From the NCBI GenBank assembly GCA_947169385.1, contig CAMVPR010000017.1, forward strand, positions 1-53,880: a stretch of DNA of 53,880 bases, in the 5' to 3' direction. The stretch's first letter is position 1. Every line of letters begins with the position of its first letter. This document shows positions 1 to 7,299 of this stretch, one piece after another. Made by a program: the position numbers and the translations under genes. Under the pieces are notes generated by a model. It saw only the letters and a program-made list of their open reading frames with translations. It was not told the DNA's origin and searched no databases. This DNA comes from an uncultured Lachnospiraceae bacterium. Its GTDB lineage: Bacteria; Bacillota; Clostridia; Lachnospirales; Lachnospiraceae.

Positions 1-48
1 GCAAACAATCCTCAGTAAAATCGCTTGTGAAAAAGTAAATTCTACTGC

Positions 49-198
49 GGAGTTACAATAGGAAGCAACGTTGTAATCGGAGGCGGAAGTGTTGTTGTTA
101 AGGATATCCCTGACAATTTCGTCGCAGTTGGTAATCCGTGTAAGGTAATCAGGGCGATTACCGAGGAAGATAAGAATAGAAGCTGGGACAGAGTTTAG
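49..198 (+). pseudogene. C-terminal remnant of a sugar/galactoside O-acetyltransferase
   Basis: The reading frame ending at the TAG at 196-198 encodes [17 protein letters not shown] followed by [18 protein letters not shown], the end of the left-handed beta-helix plus the C-terminal loop of the maltose/galactoside O-acetyltransferase family (CoA-dependent hexapeptide acyltransferases). The same frame has stops at 16-18 and 28-30, so the rest of the enzyme is missing or in another frame. The intact gene at 34867-35475 ends in a very similar way. This is either a decayed gene or a rearrangement scar; the window edge hides what lies upstream. Confidence 0.75.
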
Positions 199-347
199 TA
201 ATTCGTATAAGTCTGATGAAGAGAATGTTTTTATAAGAGTTAAGGATAGGAGGATGAGACCCGGGAATATACAATAATAGGTGGAGTATTTCAATGATTT
301 TTTGGGGCGGTAGTATCTATAATAGCAGACGAGGAGTGATTTAGACG

Positions 348-3065
348 ATGAAACTGATTATCAAAAGAATTGTTGCGCTTTATATTGCTTTTGCACTTAC
401 TCTGTCATTTGTTCCGTATAATGATAAAGTTAATGTAAGTGCCGCAAAACCTAAATTAAGCAAGTCAAGCGTATCATTAAGTGTCGGAGAGAGTGTGACA
501 CTTAAAGTCAAGGGAGTAAGTGGCAAGAAGATAAGCTATAAATGGTCTTCATCTGACAAGAAGGTTGCGACCGTAACCAAGAATGGTAAGGTTAAGGGCG
601 TTAAGAAGGGCAGTGCCAAAATAACCTGCAAGGTATTAAAGAAGAAAAAAGTATACAAAAAGCTTAAATGTAAGGTGACTGTTAAGGAGCAGACCACAAC
701 CGAAGATGATATAGTTGCATCAGGCGAAGCTAAGCGCACCATAATGCTATATACAATCGGAACGGATTTAGAGGCATCAGGTGTCGGTTATCTTACAAGG
801 AGTCTTAAGGAGATTATGGGTTCTCCTATATCAGATGATGTCAATGTGATAGTTATGACAGGCGGAACAAGAGATTACACTATGACTAATGATTGTGTGT
901 ATGACAGGTCAGGAAAGAATATATCTATTACACCTACCGAAAAGCAGCTCTGGAAGCTTACAGGAAGCAGTGGTGATGCTTTAGGAAGAATGACGCTTCT
1001 TAAGACTGTATTTGATTTAAAGAAGATACCATATACAGACCCTAAAGCAATTAAGACCCTGATAGATTTTTCGGTGAGTAAGTTCCCTGCAGAAATGTAT
1101 GATATGATTGTATGGGATCACGGGTATGGAATATCAGGATTTGGTGAGGACCAGAATCTGTCACGTAGTGTTCCTCACGACCCTGTGACCATTGATGGAT
1201 TAATATCTGCAATTGAGTCCAGCAAATTGGACAAGAAGCTTGAAATGCTTGATTTTGATTGCTGTTTGATGGGAGGCGTTGAGGTTGTTACGGCTTTATC
1301 TGAATATGCCAACAACATAGTAGCTTCCGCAGAGACTGAGCCTGCAGCGAGCCAGCCTTATAAGGGATGGTTGACTGAATTGAATGCCAACCCATATATA
1401 GACGGATATACTTTAGGCAAGAGGATTGTTGACGATTACTATGATTATTATAGTGACAAGAATTGCCCTGAATACGGTCAGAAAGCAACTCTGTCCGTTA
1501 TCAATTGCAAGAAGTATAATGACGAGATGATTGATTCGCTTATAGAATTATCCAAGATACTTATTGATGAGGCTAAGAATCCGGGCTCTGATAATGTATA
1601 TAATTTCTATGACGAGCTTATAAGTGCACAGAATTCCATAAAATATGAGGGTAATGGTGAGATTGATTTAGGTAATTTCTGTGACGCTTTGGGAGTATGT
1701 ATTACAGAGACCAACAATATGAAAGGTAATAAGGAGTTGCTTGAGAACAAGTACACCGAAATCTGTAAGAAGATAAAGTCTAAGTTAAATGACAAAGACC
1801 TTATCTACACCAAGCATGTTAAGGCGCTTGATGTTAAATCAGACATAAGCATAGGCAGAAATGATGACGGAACCGTTAAGACCGGAGACACTTTAAGCTG
1901 TTCGGGGCTTAATGTATTCTTCCCGTATTTCTCGCTTCCGGTGCCTTCTGAATATTACAATTATTCTGAGTTTGAAACTCAAATGGACAATCTTGATAAG
2001 CTTAAAGAGATATTCATATCTGATAATAAGAGCAAGTTTTCAGATACCAGTATTATCAAGAAGAAGGGAGAACTTTTTACCAACATTTTAGATTATACCA
2101 AGAGATACGGATTGATATACAAGGCAGGAAGGTCTGTATCGGAGCTTGATAAAAAGGGTGAAAAGGACATCACCTCCAAGAAGGTTTTAGAAGATATCAG
2201 TGCTGAGAATAAGTTTGATAATGAGTGGGTCAATGCCATAGTTTCCCAGCAACTTAAGGATTTGGTAACCGTCGACAAGACCACTGTAAGCAAAGTGTCC
2301 GGTGAAGCCGGTAAGGAATCATATGATGTAGTATTTAAGGATTGCAACCTTCGAACTTTGGATTATACAGGTGGTTTTTATTCCAATGAGTTGGTTGAGT
2401 CAAATGATACTTCCAACAGCAGAGATGAGGTACCGGGTGCCCTTGATGTTGTTATCCAGAGATACAATGGTAACATTAATGGTACTGACAGTGCGGCAGC
2501 TGATAAGATAGCAGCCAGACAGAAGTTATACGATGCAGATACATTCTCATTTAATGTTAACGCATATGACAACAAATGCGTCCAGATAACTGATGTCAAC
2601 GGCAAGAAGCATCTCGGATATCTTGTTGCCGATACAAGAGACCCGGATAAATATTATATACCGCTTGCTTTTGAGAATTATTATGACCTGGGAGCTGATG
2701 GTAAGGTGCTTTACCTTGATGCCGTAGCTATGGTTCTTAGATTTGATGAGAACGGTCAGGCTAAATATGAGGGAATGTCAAGAACTACATTTGAGGGGGC
2801 TGCTCCGATGGATGAGTTCCTTAAAGATTTTGACACCACAAGAAAGCTTTTTACAACATACAGTTCTAATGTATACAATACCCATGCTCGTATTGATACC
2901 GAAGAAACCGTTGCATATGATATTACAAAGGAGAATCTTGGATTAACATTTGATGTTAACGCAGATATCACTAATATAGACAGTATGAGCGAATCGATAT
3001 CAAAGACATTAAAACAGAGCTTTTATGTACGAGATATATACGGCTGTATCAAAAAGGTTGCATGA
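348..3065 (+). CDS. Secreted clostripain-family (C11) cysteine peptidase with Big_2 domain
   Basis: The 905-aa product has a signal peptide (about residues 1-32, basic start then a hydrophobic core). A bacterial Ig-like Big_2 domain follows (about 35-113, with the typical YKWSSSDKKVATV and GKVKGVKKGSAKITCKV strands). The peptidase C11 domain starts at about 130. The catalytic His is H258 in VWDHGYG, and the catalytic Cys is most likely C306 in DFDCCLMGG. The C11 family cleaves after Arg or Lys and usually self-activates. The 900-residue length means about 350 residues of unassigned C-terminal sequence. The ATG has GAGGAG about 11 nt upstream. It is followed by a hairpin terminator at 3098 and is probably monocistronic. 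Location is inferred to be the cell surface or medium, although no LPxTG motif is seen. Confidence 0.88.
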   Translation: MKLIIKRIVALYIAFALTLSFVPYNDKVNVSAAKPKLSKSSVSLSVGESVTLKVKGVSGKKISYKWSSSDKKVATVTKNGKVKGVKKGSAKITCKVLKKKKVYKKLKCKVTVKEQTTTEDDIVASGEAKRTIMLYTIGTDLEASGVGYLTRSLKEIMGSPISDDVNVIVMTGGTRDYTMTNDCVYDRSGKNISITPTEKQLWKLTGSSGDALGRMTLLKTVFDLKKIPYTDPKAIKTLIDFSVSKFPAEMYDMIVWDHGYGISGFGEDQNLSRSVPHDPVTIDGLISAIESSKLDKKLEMLDFDCCLMGGVEVVTALSEYANNIVASAETEPAASQPYKGWLTELNANPYIDGYTLGKRIVDDYYDYYSDKNCPEYGQKATLSVINCKKYNDEMIDSLIELSKILIDEAKNPGSDNVYNFYDELISAQNSIKYEGNGEIDLGNFCDALGVCITETNNMKGNKELLENKYTEICKKIKSKLNDKDLIYTKHVKALDVKSDISIGRNDDGTVKTGDTLSCSGLNVFFPYFSLPVPSEYYNYSEFETQMDNLDKLKEIFISDNKSKFSDTSIIKKKGELFTNILDYTKRYGLIYKAGRSVSELDKKGEKDITSKKVLEDISAENKFDNEWVNAIVSQQLKDLVTVDKTTVSKVSGEAGKESYDVVFKDCNLRTLDYTGGFYSNELVESNDTSNSRDEVPGALDVVIQRYNGNINGTDSAAADKIAARQKLYDADTFSFNVNAYDNKCVQITDVNGKKHLGYLVADTRDPDKYYIPLAFENYYDLGADGKVLYLDAVAMVLRFDENGQAKYEGMSRTTFEGAAPMDEFLKDFDTTRKLFTTYSSNVYNTHARIDTEETVAYDITKENLGLTFDVNADITNIDSMSESISKTLKQSFYVRDIYGCIKKVA

Positions 3066-3097
3066 CAGAATTAAACATGAGAAAGGGCAGATTTCTG

Positions 3098-3137
3098 AAT
3101 GTCATTCTGAGCGTACGCTTAGAATGACATTCTTTTT
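3098..3137 (+). terminator. Intrinsic terminator after the C11 peptidase gene
   Basis: Arms AATGTCATTCTGAGCG and CGCTTAGAATGACATT form a near-perfect stem around TA, followed by CTTTTT. The same hairpin, with one base changed in the loop, recurs at 4537. Confidence 0.8.
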
Positions 3138-3178
3138 AATAACTCAATTATTTGCGCCTTCTGGCTTTTTTCTCAGCC
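3098..3178. repeat. Direct repeat copy A (~81 bp) flanking the fic gene
   Basis: This copy matches 4537-4618 apart from a few differences in the loop and T-run. It holds the terminator hairpin and then the last ~30 bases of the GNAT-RsgA gene in antisense. Similarity stops abruptly at 3178, where a palindrome element begins. Confidence 0.85.
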
Positions 3179-3212
3179 CGGACCCTGTGGCTAAGGATCC
3201 GTCCCCCTGGCT
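3179..3212. repeat. REP-type palindrome pair (inverted)
   Basis: A right half (GGACCCTGTGG) is followed by an inverted copy (AGGATCCGTCCCCCTGG). The same junction, with its left arm complete, is present at 12036-12083. This copy therefore lacks its left end and is joined to direct repeat A. Confidence 0.85.
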
Positions 3213-3325
3213 CATAGAATTTGAAATAAAAGGCAGAAAACAACACCTATATTTCAATAAATACTTCACAAACTGAAATAAGCTATGTATTATAGAACTG
3301 TTATTTCAAAAAGAAGGAGGTTCCT

Positions 3326-4465
3326 ATGGGTAGATCGGGTGAATTGGTAACAAATCTGAGCGGTGAAGCGGCATATCAGTCATTTAAGCCTTCGCCGTTG
3401 CCTCCGAATCCGGAGCTTAATATAAACAGCGATATAGTAAAGAAGCTGGTGGAAGCAAACAGGGATCTAGTAAGGCTCGACACGGCGGCAAAACTTATAC
3501 CGAATGTAGAACTTTTCATTTCCATGTATGTAAGAAAAGAAGCGCTTATCTCTTCGCAGATAGAAGGTACACAGTGTACGCTGGATGATGTTCTTGACCC
3601 TGATGTTGACGGAAATACAAATCTTGATGTTGGAGATGTCATCAATTATGTAAGAGCCTGTACATATGCGATAGGCAGATTAGAGAAGCTGCCTTTGTGC
3701 AACAGGCTTTTAAGAGAAATCCATCAGGAGCTTTTTGCTGGGATAAGAGGGCAGGAAAAGAATCCGGGTGAGTTTCGCAGATCGCAGAACTGGATTGGTG
3801 CGGCTAACTGTACACTTAAGGAGGCAAGATATATTCCGCCTAATGTGGAGGATATGAATGATGCGCTGACTGATCTGGAAAGATATATGAACGAAGGTGA
3901 TGATTACGATCCGCTTATTAGGATTGCGCTGATCCATTATCAGTTTGAAACGATCCATCCGTTCCTTGACGGAAACGGAAGAGTTGGGCGACTGATGATA
4001 TTGCTGTATCTTATGGAGCAGGGCTACATATCCAAGCCGATTATTTATATATCCTACTTTTTGAAAAAGAACCAGATAGAATACTATGACCGTATTTCAG
4101 AGGTAAGAAGAAGCGGAAATTATGAGCAGTGGGTTGGGTTCTTTCTTGAAGCGGTATCGGCAGCGGCAAAGGATTCCCTGGCTACGGCTGAAAAGCTTTC
4201 AGCACTCCATGAGGGGAATATTGAAAAACTTCCTGTTACCGCAAGAAAGAATGATAACGTAAGAAGAGTTTTTGATTATATAGAGCAGTATCCTATCATT
4301 GATATCAAAAGAACGGCGGTTGACCTTGGAGTAAGCTATAACACGGTATCGTCGGCTGTGGGGAAATTGGTTCAGGCAGGGATATTGAAGGAAACGACTA
4401 ATGCGTCACGCAACAGGGTGTTTTCTTATGAAGAGTATCTGAATATCTTGCGTAAGGATACATGA
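3326..4465 (+). CDS. Fic family protein (AMP-transferase type) with C-terminal winged helix
   Basis: The 379-aa product has an N-terminal Fic_N-type region and the core Fic motif HPFLDGNGRVGR at 211-222, with the catalytic His, the Mg-binding acidic residue and the phosphate-binding GNGR. SSQIEGT at 76-82 fits the inhibitory-helix motif [S/T]xxxE[G/N], upstream of the Fic core as in class II, self-inhibited enzymes. A C-terminal winged-helix region at about 310-375 (VDLGVSYNTVSSAVGKLVQAG) suggests DNA binding. Fic enzymes usually move AMP from ATP to a hydroxyl on a target protein; the target here is unknown. The ATG has GGAGG 6 nt upstream. No antitoxin gene is adjacent. The gene lies between ~81-bp direct repeats. 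Confidence 0.9.
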   Translation: MGRSGELVTNLSGEAAYQSFKPSPLPPNPELNINSDIVKKLVEANRDLVRLDTAAKLIPNVELFISMYVRKEALISSQIEGTQCTLDDVLDPDVDGNTNLDVGDVINYVRACTYAIGRLEKLPLCNRLLREIHQELFAGIRGQEKNPGEFRRSQNWIGAANCTLKEARYIPPNVEDMNDALTDLERYMNEGDDYDPLIRIALIHYQFETIHPFLDGNGRVGRLMILLYLMEQGYISKPIIYISYFLKKNQIEYYDRISEVRRSGNYEQWVGFFLEAVSAAAKDSLATAEKLSALHEGNIEKLPVTARKNDNVRRVFDYIEQYPIIDIKRTAVDLGVSYNTVSSAVGKLVQAGILKETTNASRNRVFSYEEYLNILRKDT

Positions 4466-4481
4466 TGGTTTGTGTTTTCAC

Positions 4482-4531
4482 GTAGCGGCGAACAGTGTTC
4501 GCCAAAAATGGAGCACTGTGTGCCCCGCTAC
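4482..4531. repeat. Compound palindrome downstream of fic
   Basis: Outer arms GTAGCGG and CCGCTAC enclose a perfect inner hairpin (GGCGAAC / GTTCGCC) and a small GCAC/GTGC hairpin. It is unlike the ACGGA family. It could be a second mobile palindrome type or a cruciform end of the fic cassette. Confidence 0.6.
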
Positions 4532-4536
4532 AAAAA

Positions 4537-4618
4537 AATGTCATTCTGAGCGTATGCTTAGAATGACATTTTTTTTAAATAACTCAATTATTTGCGCCTT
4601 CTGGCTTTTTTCTCAGCC
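4537..4618. repeat. Direct repeat copy B with shared bidirectional terminator
   Basis: This is the second copy of the ~81-bp repeat. It is in place as the 3' end of the GNAT-RsgA gene plus its terminator, so it is likely the parental copy. The hairpin has A- and T-runs on both sides and can stop transcription of fic (+) and of GNAT-RsgA (-). Confidence 0.85.
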
Positions 4619-6189
4619 TTAATCCACTTTGAAATCTCTTTCTTTTTGGCGTAGTTTTTCACATTTTCGTTGCTAAGACTTAAGTATAAATCATAGCGTT
4701 CTTGAGAGAGTTCTCCGCTTTCAATTGCAGCCTTTATAGCGCAACCCGGCTCGGATTCATGCCTGCAGTTGCTGAATCGGCACATGCACTCAAGTTCTGC
4801 GATATCGGAAAATGTTTCATTAACACCCTCGTCATTGCCGGCAATTCCAATCTCGCGCATGCCGGGAGTATCTATAATCGTGACTCCATTTTCAAGTTCG
4901 AAAAGCTTGCGATAGGTTGTCGTGTGCTTTCCTGTAGAATCTGATTGACGAATCTCTCCGGTCTTCATAACCTCTTCGCCGCTCAATGCATTGATAAGCG
5001 TGGATTTGCCTGCTCCGGAAGAACCCATCAAGCATATTGTAGTTCCGGGGACAAAGTACTCTTGCAAAGCTTCCATGCCTGTTTCGTGTAACGCAGATAT
5101 GGCATGTACTGTAACTTTATCGGAAATTTCTTGCACTTCTTCAACATAATGCTCCGGATTATCACAAAGATCCGACTTAGTCAGGATAACAACAGGCTTC
5201 ACATCTCCCTGTAATGCAACGCTCACATATCTTGCGATTCGGTTATAACTGTAATCTTCATTTAATGAGGTTACGATAAATGCGTAATCTGCATTTGCAA
5301 CCATATACTGCATAACACCGGTCTTGGCCTGATCCGGGCGTTTTAGCAGGCTGGTACGCTCGCATACCGAAAGGATTACAGATTCACCATATGGATTGTA
5401 GGCAAATGTTACATAGTCGCCAACAAGTGGAAGTTGATCTGATTCTGCCTCGAAAAATGAACCTTTAAGTTTAGCGGGAATTTCTTCTTCCCAGAATTTA
5501 ATTGTGTAACTGTTCTTTTGAACCTCGCAAATTCTGCCGAGTTTTTCAGCGTGAAGCCACTGGCAGGAAAGTTTTAAAGGCTTATAATACGGAAACTTCT
5601 TCGTATATTCTGCTATTTCTTCCTCGTCGTCGCATTCTTCGAAAACTTCGGCTTCGTAGAATTTACCACGAAGATTTTCAAAACCGTCGTTTAGTTTGTA
5701 AATCATAAACGGGTCCGGTGTGCCGAAGGCGTTGTGTTCAAGACCTGAACCTTTTCCGCGAACGAAACCGAGTTTAGGATAATAATCAGGTTCACCGCAA
5801 AGTGCAATACCTAGATACCCTGCTTCTTTTGCAAGTGCTAAGGTTTCCTTCATCAGCATGCTTCCTATCCCCATGTTAAAGCATGTAGGTTCAACTGCGA
5901 GTGGGCCGAAGGAGATGATTTCTGTTTCATTTTCACCGTCTACAATTTTGGCTTTATGATACATGACCACGCCGACGATTCGTCCGTCTAATTCTGCAAC
6001 TCTGCTGATTTCCGGAAGATAGTCAGGCGAATTGCGAAGCTTATGAACCATCAAATGTTCATTACATCCCGGACCATGTATGTTCCAAAACGCGCGAAGT
6101 GTACACAGTTCTGTTGCATAGTAATCTTCCGTGGTTTCTTTACGTATAATGATATTGTGTTTATTGTTATTAGGAATATTATTTGACAT
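4588..6189 (-). CDS. rsgA: GNAT acetyltransferase fused to RsgA-type ribosome-assembly GTPase
   Basis: The 533-aa fusion has a GNAT N-acetyltransferase at about residues 12-170 (MGIGSMLMKETLALAKEAG acetyl-CoA loop, YYPKLGFVRG). From about 200 to the end it is a circularly permuted RsgA/YloQ GTPase: OB-like domain, G4 as TKSD at 337-340, G1 GSSGAGKST at 389-397, G3 DTPG at 440-443, and a zinc site from C470, C475, H477 and C483. RsgA acts late in 30S subunit maturation; normal RsgA is about 300 aa, so the GNAT half is an addition. Its substrate is unknown; a ribosomal or translation-factor amine would fit the partner domain, but that is inference. It is transcribed from a promoter near 6450 through a leader with a short ORF and an attenuator. 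Confidence 0.9.
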   Translation of the reverse strand: MSNNIPNNNKHNIIIRKETTEDYYATELCTLRAFWNIHGPGCNEHLMVHKLRNSPDYLPEISRVAELDGRIVGVVMYHKAKIVDGENETEIISFGPLAVEPTCFNMGIGSMLMKETLALAKEAGYLGIALCGEPDYYPKLGFVRGKGSGLEHNAFGTPDPFMIYKLNDGFENLRGKFYEAEVFEECDDEEEIAEYTKKFPYYKPLKLSCQWLHAEKLGRICEVQKNSYTIKFWEEEIPAKLKGSFFEAESDQLPLVGDYVTFAYNPYGESVILSVCERTSLLKRPDQAKTGVMQYMVANADYAFIVTSLNEDYSYNRIARYVSVALQGDVKPVVILTKSDLCDNPEHYVEEVQEISDKVTVHAISALHETGMEALQEYFVPGTTICLMGSSGAGKSTLINALSGEEVMKTGEIRQSDSTGKHTTTYRKLFELENGVTIIDTPGMREIGIAGNDEGVNETFSDIAELECMCRFSNCRHESEPGCAIKAAIESGELSQERYDLYLSLSNENVKNYAKKKEISKWIKAEKKARRRK

Positions 6190-6230
6190 TTTTTATCTCT
6201 CCATTCTGTTATTATATTATAGGGAAATTA

Positions 6231-6355
6231 CAGCATGGAGACCCGGAAGCGCCTTAAAAAGGTAAAGAAAAGACCGCAACAAACAAGCCGCAGTCGTAAT
6301 ACGTATTAATTATCAAATGACATATTAACGAACACAAACCGAGGTCCTCATGCTA
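6231..6355 (-). promoter_or_regulatory. Long-range pairing in the GNAT-RsgA 5' leader
   Basis: On the minus strand, AGCATGAGGACC (inside the leader ORF) can pair with GGGTCTCCATGCT near 6240, closing a ~115-nt domain that contains the attenuator hairpin. A ribosome stalled on the leader ORF would cover the left arm and change the pairing. No known riboswitch class was recognised. Confidence 0.45.
6264..6295 (-). terminator. Attenuator-type intrinsic terminator in the GNAT-RsgA leader
   Basis: Read on the minus strand, GACTGC pairs with GCGGTC around a 12-nt loop and is followed by TTTTCTTT. It sits about 75 nt before the coding start and 30 nt after the leader ORF. It therefore looks like a conditional stop rather than the end of a gene. 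Confidence 0.6.
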
Positions 6356-6393
6356 TATTCAATTGCTGTTATTCTATTAATCGCAAACATCAT
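6325..6393 (-). CDS. Possible 22-aa leader peptide upstream of GNAT-RsgA
   Basis: A 22-codon ORF starts with two ATG codons and ends in SMRTSVCVR and TAA. GAGG lies 5 nt before the first ATG (8 nt before the second). It lies between a good promoter and an attenuator hairpin, as leader peptides of ribosome-sensing attenuators do. Its SMRTSVCVR codons form one arm of the leader stem. Translation is not proven. Confidence 0.5.
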   Translation of the reverse strand: MMFAINRITAIEYSMRTSVCVR

Positions 6394-6425
6394 TCGTACC
6401 TCGCTTTCTTTAATAATCTGTGCTG

Positions 6426-6454
6426 AATGTATCATATAATAAAATAAATGTCAA
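6426..6454 (-). promoter_or_regulatory. Promoter of the GNAT-RsgA leader transcript
   Basis: On the minus strand TTGACA (6454-6449) is followed by a 17-nt spacer and TACATT (6431-6426). It predicts a transcript start near 6418 and a 5' leader of about 225 nt. Confidence 0.55.
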
Positions 6455-6468
6455 GAAAAAACATGGAA

Positions 6469-6503
6469 GACCAGGGGGACGGAAGACCAGGGGGACGGAC
6501 CCA
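6469..6503. repeat. REP-type palindromes, two direct copies
   Basis: Two copies of GACCAGGGGGACGGA lie head to tail, the second extended to GGACCCAATGTCATT. That same unusual tail follows the single copy at 18002. Confidence 0.85.
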
Positions 6504-6512
6504 ATGTCATTT

Positions 6513-7109
6513 TTATTTGTTTATTACGGCGATGGCACAAGGCATCTTGCCGTCTACCACATGGTATTCTACATCTTTGTATCCTAAATCATCAAAGAAT
6601 TTTTGGTAGGATTTAAGATCGAATTGTTTCTTGAAGTCTGCACCGAGTAAGGAGATAAACTTTACCGCTAAGCGTCCTGTTCCCTTGGACATATTGATGT
6701 ATGTTGGGATAATAATCTTGCCGCCGTCTTTGACAACGCGTTCCAATTCAGAAAGCGCTTTTTGAGGTTCCGGCAAAAGATGTATTACATTGCCGGCAAC
6801 TACCTTGTCGAATCTACTGTCTCTGCATTTGATATTGGTAATATCTGCCTTCCTAAATGTAGTATTATTGCATCCTCGACATTTCTTAACAGCTCGTCTT
6901 AACATTCCTATGGAATAATCGGTAGCGATGAGTTTCTTACATTTCTTAGCTATGAAAACGCTGATGGCACCGGTTCCGCATGCACATTCCAAAACGAAGT
7001 CAGAAGGTTTAATAAACTCGGCAACCTTAGCACCTGTTCCTCTATAAACCTTGCCGTTATACGCTTTCTCAAATAAGTCATACAGAGGTGAAATCTTATC
7101 CCAAAACAT
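6513..7109 (-). CDS. Class I SAM-dependent methyltransferase
   Basis: The 198-aa product has motif I VLECACGTGAISVFIA, an acidic residue after strand 2 (LIATDYSIGML), and the post-motif FDKVVAGNVIHLLPEP. This places it with UbiE/Methyltransf_11-like small-molecule methyltransferases; the substrate cannot be told. The start used is ATG at 7109, preceded by AAAGGAG at good distance. An upstream in-frame extension of 40 codons has no ribosome binding site and runs into the promoter region. It is divergent from the large gene at 7300. Confidence 0.8.
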   Translation of the reverse strand: MFWDKISPLYDLFEKAYNGKVYRGTGAKVAEFIKPSDFVLECACGTGAISVFIAKKCKKLIATDYSIGMLRRAVKKCRGCNNTTFRKADITNIKCRDSRFDKVVAGNVIHLLPEPQKALSELERVVKDGGKIIIPTYINMSKGTGRLAVKFISLLGADFKKQFDLKSYQKFFDDLGYKDVEYHVVDGKMPCAIAVINK

Positions 7110-7299
7110 AGTAATGCTCCTTTCTAAAACGACTACATATGAACAACTGCTCATATAATAATATAATATTTTCTGTTTGTCAAGATTTTTCAACATAATT
7201 CGGCTGGGTTTTTGTTTTCTTTGTTTCACTTTTGTTGTATAATATGGGCTATAACTGGGGTAGGTATAAACCTACATTATTATGAAAGGGGCGCGTGTA

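Noticed and set aside
3025-3276. Open frame overlapping the end of the C11 peptidase gene
   Set aside because: It runs through the terminator hairpin, the direct repeat and a palindrome, with no SD.
6190-6400. T-box or known riboswitch upstream of GNAT-RsgA
   Set aside because: No T-box AGGGTGGNACCGCG sequence or other known aptamer core was found; a leader ORF with attenuator explains it better.
6513-7229. Longer form of the methyltransferase starting at 7229
   Set aside because: AAAGGAG and the conserved MFWDKISPLYDLF start are at 7109; the extra 40 codons lie in the AT-rich promoter region.
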